A stretch of 64,000 bases of DNA from Lichtheimia corymbifera B2541 (Eukaryota > Mucoromycota > Mucoromycetes > Mucorales > Lichtheimiaceae), in NCBI GenBank assembly GCA_000697475.1, contig JNEU01000980.1:1-64000 (forward strand). The letters are read 5' to 3'. The notes beneath the pieces were generated by a model, which searched no databases, was not told the DNA's origin, and saw only the letters and a list, made by a program, of their open reading frames with translations. Made by a program: the position numbers and the translations under genes. The stretch's first letter is position 1; every line of letters begins with the position of its first letter. Positions 59,571-64,000 of this stretch are shown one piece after another.

Positions 59571-62250
59571 ATGGATACCAAAGACGGCGACGATACCAAC
59601 ACCATTGCCTCTGTGCAGCTTACTGAAACCAGAGATGTATTACAGCAGCGATCAATATCAAAAAGTAACCAAGGCGAGACGATAGAAAAGGTTCAATCAA
59701 TATCCCAAGCCAACAATGAGGATGATAAAAAAGATATCAACCTCGAAACACCACCGCCACCTTCAGACGAAGCAAAACCGAAAACTCGATCACGACGGAT
59801 ATTTGAGCGCGTTCGATTTGTGCTACTCGTTATTGGTATCATTTTATCCATGTTTATGATATCGCTCAATTCTACGGTTGTGGCACCTGCAATGAATATT
59901 ATTGCAACCGAGCTTGATGCAGTCGCTCAACAGGTAGTCTTTATTTTTTCATTGCATAACAACCGTTCTCTTCAACTCAATCTCAATCTATTCTCCAGAC
60001 TTGGATCGCCACATCATACCTTGTGGCAATGAATTCGTTTCAAGGTCTAGCGGGAAAGGTATGTAATATATGTGCATCTCAGAAATCAAGGAAATCATGC
60101 TGACATTTTTGTGTTTCATTTTCCTACATAGTTTTCGGACATCTTTGGCAGGTGAGCGAAGCCATTTATCACAACAATGGGTTATGCAACATCCGCTGAC
60201 ACACATAAAGAAAGCCGGTTGTGCTATTTGGAACGATTTTGTTTGTAGTGGGATCCATCGTTAATTCAACCACGCCTTCGATCAACGGCTTAATTGCAGG
60301 AAGAACAGTGCAAGGATCAGGGGCAGGTTGTGTGATATCAATGCTCTTTGTTATTGTCACGGACATTGTACCATTACATTTGCGACCTCGGTTTCAATCC
60401 ATGCTCACGGTATGCTTGCGTTGAGATATGCTTTGATAACATCTCTGACATTTTTAATGTATTAGGTAATCTATGGGCTAAGCAGCGTCATCGGTCCTCT
60501 CATGGGTAAGTCAATAGGGCAACCTTATCGAACAGGGCAATGTTCTGAATAAGGATACTAGGTGGTGCCTTTGTTGATCATGTGACATGGCGATGGGTAA
60601 GTCATTGATGATCATGGACGTCGTATCAAGGGCATCTCTCTCATTCTCACACACGTGCGTCTCAACAGGATTTCTGGATCAATGTCATTATCGGTGGATG
60701 CACCACTGTTATTCTCACTTTCTTGTTCAAGGAACCTGCAAAGGTCACCAAAAGCTCGCTTTGGGTCAAGTTCAAGCGAATCGACTTTCTGGGCACTCTC
60801 TTCTCCATTGGATTGATCTGTTGTTTATTGCTCGCTCTCAATTTCGGCGATCAGTTTGGATGGAATACACCCCATGCGTATGGTCCCTTCATTGGTGCTG
60901 CCATCTCTCTCATTATGCTCATCACTTCCCAAGGATGGATCTCTCATGAACCAGTGAGTCGAGTGCACTTCTCGTTTGACGAGGTTGTATTTACAGTATT
61001 ATTATCTTTGAATAGCTCATGCCACGACAAGTCGTTCTCAATCCTGCTATTTTTGTGGTGTATCTTTACATGATGTGCCTTGGATTAAGGTAACACAGCA
61101 TAACATGATGCAGAAAGCAGCTTTCCACTCATACGCTTCTTTAGTTTTATTGGTACTTTGTATTTCGGGCCAATCCTTTTCCAGGCTGTCTTCGGGGCGT
61201 CTTCGACTTCTTCAGGCATAAGACTTATCCCTTACATGGCTCTTCTTATTGTGGGATCAGTGGGCAGCGGCTTCCTTCTCCCTCGATTCCGACGCTTGAA
61301 ATATTACCTAATGTTCGGTGCCGCATCCAATCTCCTTGGTTATGGCCTCTTTTTCACCGTGAACGAGAACAGCAATTGGGGTCAGCAAGCTTGCTATCTA
61401 ACATTCTGTGGTGAGTATAACTTTGACTTGAAGAATGGCACACTACACAATTTGATCGTTCCTCTAACGTGCATCACATATACCGTTATTAGGTCTTGCA
61501 TTCGGTTTATCACAACAAAATGCCATTCTCGCTGTACAACAAGTCGCTCCAAAAGAGTACATTGCCATTGCAACTACATTGGTAACGCGTTGATTTGTAA
61601 TCTCTATCACATGAGCTTCGCATTGACATTTCTTAATTAGGTCAACTTTTTCATGATGCTTGCCTCCTCTGTGGTAAGTAGAGATGTTGTCCGCCGTTTA
61701 TTGTTTTCCTTATTCATTCGTACTATGTATGACCATAGGGCATTGCTATTTTCCAAACACTATATGTGACATTCTTGCAAGGACAAGCTTCTGGTCTTGA
61801 TCCAGATGTCATGGTAAGTAATGCTCTTTTCTCCCATCTATGTATTTCACCTGCATATTAATGTGGCGAGGGAAATAGGCTCTAGCACAGAAATATGGCG
61901 CACTTGAGAATTACCTATATATCCGTGATATGCCAACGGAGGCACAACTACCTGTCATTCAATGCTACATGCGTGCGCTGCATACTGTCTTCATTCTCCC
62001 ACTCGCTGTCGCTGGTCTCGGTCTCATATGCACGTTTTTCATTAAAGATGTGCGGTTCATGGGTCAAGGTGTGGCTAAACCAAAGGATGAAGAACAAGGC
62101 AACACGGTGGCTGAAAAGGATCATGAGGACGACGCAAAGGATATGGATAATGCATCTGTTGTCGTGCAACCTGAAGACAAGCAACAGCAATCATTTTCAA
62201 CACCTAAAGACGAGGAAGAGCATGGAGAATGCCAAACCACTATCCGATAG
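59571..62250 (+). CDS. MFS multidrug-type transporter (14-TM DHA2-like)
   Basis: Thirteen exons: 59571-59933, 59999-60058, 60132-60151, 60211-60409, 60466-60505, 60562-60596, 60669-60953, 61016-61089, 61145-61410, 61493-61581, 61641-61673, 61739-61813, 61879-62250; 636 residues. Plasma-membrane or vacuolar proton antiporter type. After a hydrophilic N-terminus (about 90 residues) come TM1 (LVIGIILSMFMISLNSTVVA), TWIATSYLVAMNSFQGLAGK, the MFS signature FSDIFGRKPV, and the TM4-TM5 region GLIAGRTVQGSGAGCVISML with [28 protein letters not shown] (antiporter motif C). The tail is acidic. A 20-base exon and several exons of 33-40 bases make it easy to misannotate. Substrate unknown; drugs, toxins or metal chelates are possible. 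Confidence 0.92.
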
Positions 62251-63788
62251 TTATCACCACCTTACAACAGCATACAACAAACCCTCTACATCTATTTTGT
62301 CTCTTTTTTCATTCTCTCAAAAACATGTACTTTATACAATACAAATCATCCAAATAGAGAATATAATGATGCAAACTTGCATTAGCATTTAGTTTTGATT
62401 TCTGGAGATGAAGCCACATGGTTGAAAGCCTAAGCGTTGTTGTAACATGAAAGGATTGTGGATCTTATGATTACATAACAACCTTGATTGCAGCTGATGG
62501 CCATCTTATTTGGGGTGGATGATGTATTGCGTGTCATGGGTATGTAACGCGATGAGCACGATGCATAATATAGAATCCAGGAATGCTGTAGGTGTATGCG
62601 AATTGATGATTTCAAGATCAGGAGCACAGCGGCGGCGCTGTTGAGTTCCGCGGAAGCAATTTGGGCACAGTAGTAAGCAGGTTAGCTGCGATTTTCAGGG
62701 CAACCGGTGTCGTCCCTTGTTGCATCAAATTAGTTTCATGTGATGTTGCAGTTAAATCATGAACAAGAGGTTTAGGAGATAAATAGTTTGACATTGATAA
62801 AGAGCCCTTTTTCATCATTATGCGATATGACGTGCATGTGCTAACGTTGATGGGCAGACTGATATGAGAACATCGGTATGATCATATGGAAGAGTCTCCA
62901 GTTGTCTATGTGTTCCCATGAATCATCATCATCATCAGCTTGTCAACCTTAAAAAACGAATGATCAAAGTTAGACAATGGACCGTGCTGGACCCATTGGA
63001 AGAGAAAGAGTGCGAATAAGAGAGGAGAGCCAATTTGAAAATAGATCAACAAAGCGCTTTGAATACAAAAGCACCGACATGCTCGACCCTTCCATTTCGA
63101 GCACAAGAGAAGCATTTCGCTTTCCCCTGCACCCCCCAGTCGCGGGTGGGAATTATAGTTACCTAAAAGCCGAGGCCGTCAGGTGCTTTTATTTGCATGT
63201 GGGGAATGCTTGTAGTATGGTTGGGTAAGACTGACTCATAGTGGAGGATGATGTTGTTATATGCATGTTGTTGATTCATATCAGTGAAATCGATACTAAA
63301 AGACCGCATTAGAAGCACTTGCAACGTCAAGGACATGACTTTTGCTTCTTTTGGATTCAGGAGTATGAAAAAAAGTGATCAGCATAAACAAGGCGAGTGC
63401 GAGATAAATGAAGGTTATCACTTTCCCTTAAAATAGGCAAATCATTCTGCAGCTCTCATGCACAACAACAAGATAGAGAATTATCATTACAAGTCTTATC
63501 GTGGAGTATGGTTGGTGCTAAAGGTGGGACATTTTATTTCTGGGAAGGAATGGATGATAAAGGAAAAAAAGGTACCACTCAGAAAGCGTCTGAAGGCACG
63601 CCCATGGATCCGAGGAATGGAACTGGCCCTGTAGAACCCCCCAACATCGTCCGACCATTTCCGGTCGGAGCTTGATGCAATACATGACTCACGTGTGTTG
63701 CCCGAAAGCAAACGACATATATAAATGGGGCATCATTACTAGGGTTCTTCTCCTTTGCACAGACCTACTACAACTTTCTTTATTCAAC
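62251..63788. other. Intergenic, no gene recognised
   Basis: About 1.54 kb. A 66-codon minus-strand ATG frame (62618-62818) is the only slightly protein-like frame. The right end holds the promoter of the last gene. Confidence 0.5.
63718..63725 (+). promoter_or_regulatory. TATA box of the last gene
   Basis: TATATAAA 64 bases before the ATG at 63789, in the usual fungal range. Confidence 0.5.
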
Positions 63789-64000
63789 ATGACTTTTCTT
63801 CAAACTGATATCGACCCTCTCTTCCTTCGAGAACGACACCTCCGATTAAGCAAGAGCAATAGCAGCCTTAACTCAAGTGACGGCACATCCGAAATCGATA
63901 GCAGTAGTAAACCGCCATTTTCTCTCGTCAAGGGGTTCTTTAATGCATCATCGACACCAATGGTTGCTTCAAGGTCAAATTCACAACAATCAAGAAAAGA
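63789..64000 (+). CDS. Unknown protein, 5' part only (cut by window end)
   Basis: An open frame from ATG at 63789 runs to the end of the window (70 codons): MTFLQTDIDPLFLRERHLRL, followed by Ser-rich low-complexity sequence (KSNSSLNSSDG, then SSSKPPFSLVKGFF). A TATA box lies upstream and the leader is pyrimidine-rich, which supports a real start. No family recognised. Confidence 0.6.
   Translation, partial: MTFLQTDIDPLFLRERHLRLSKSNSSLNSSDGTSEIDSSSKPPFSLVKGFFNASSTPMVASRSNSQQSRK

Noticed and set aside
59072..59626. 184-codon plus-strand open frame before the MFS gene
   Set aside because: No ATG start, composition rich in Cys and Arg, and it runs over the real start of the transporter in another frame.

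Overview
The window is nuclear DNA from a filamentous fungus, most likely a mucoralean member of Mucoromycota; I cannot name the genus from sequence alone. The reasons are short GT-AG introns of mostly 45-75 bp, many exons per gene, and a gene set that includes families rare or absent in Dikarya: a Frizzled-like receptor, an E2F partner DP, a PPP1R21/FERRY homologue and a TRF-like telomere protein. No rRNA, tRNA, CRISPR array or intact transposase gene was seen.

Layout. 1-2.3 kb is two overlapping foldback repeats built from one repeat unit, with a decayed copy near 33.9-34.1 kb. 3.0-22.2 kb is gene-dense: NSA2 (60S assembly), a PPP1R21-like endosomal coiled-coil protein, a METTL2/Trm140-type tRNA m3C methyltransferase, the Frizzled-like receptor, an SRR1-like protein, TSR3 (18S rRNA modification), ribosomal protein eL21, an F-box/LRR protein, a Sos7-type kinetochore protein and eIF4A-III. 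22.5-30.1 kb holds three tandem minus-strand acyl-/4-coumarate-CoA ligase-like genes, all ending in the peroxisomal signal AKL. 30.8-38.5 kb carries a two-finger C2H2 factor, a PITHD1-type protein, FIS1, a PRDM-like SET protein and an RGS protein. 38.5-49.9 kb is sparse: a CBS-PB1 membrane-anchored protein and DP are separated by long non-coding stretches. 50-57.8 kb has a diverged BCKD/PDH-kinase-like protein, an orphan 7-TM protein, an acetyl-CoA acetyltransferase and the TRF-like gene. The end holds a 14-TM MFS transporter and the 5' end of an unknown gene.

Functional links. NSA2, TSR3, eL21 and METTL2 serve ribosome and tRNA production; eIF4A-III serves the exon junction complex. The three CoA ligases imply a peroxisomal acid-activation function. 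The thiolase and the kinase-like protein concern acetyl-CoA and branched-chain or pyruvate metabolism. Receptor and RGS are both signalling proteins but lie 24 kb apart, so no operon-like link is claimed.

The observations I rate highest are: an array of six TQT motifs, matching the dynein light chain LC8 consensus, inside the PPP1R21/FERRY homologue; an in-frame TGA followed by CTA (a known readthrough context) between the TRFH-like and Myb-like halves of the telomere-protein locus; the complete Frizzled-type receptor in a fungus; the kinase-like protein with Gln in place of the N-box catalytic Glu; and the PRDM-like SET domain. All gene models are hand-spliced; exon lengths were checked for frame closure.
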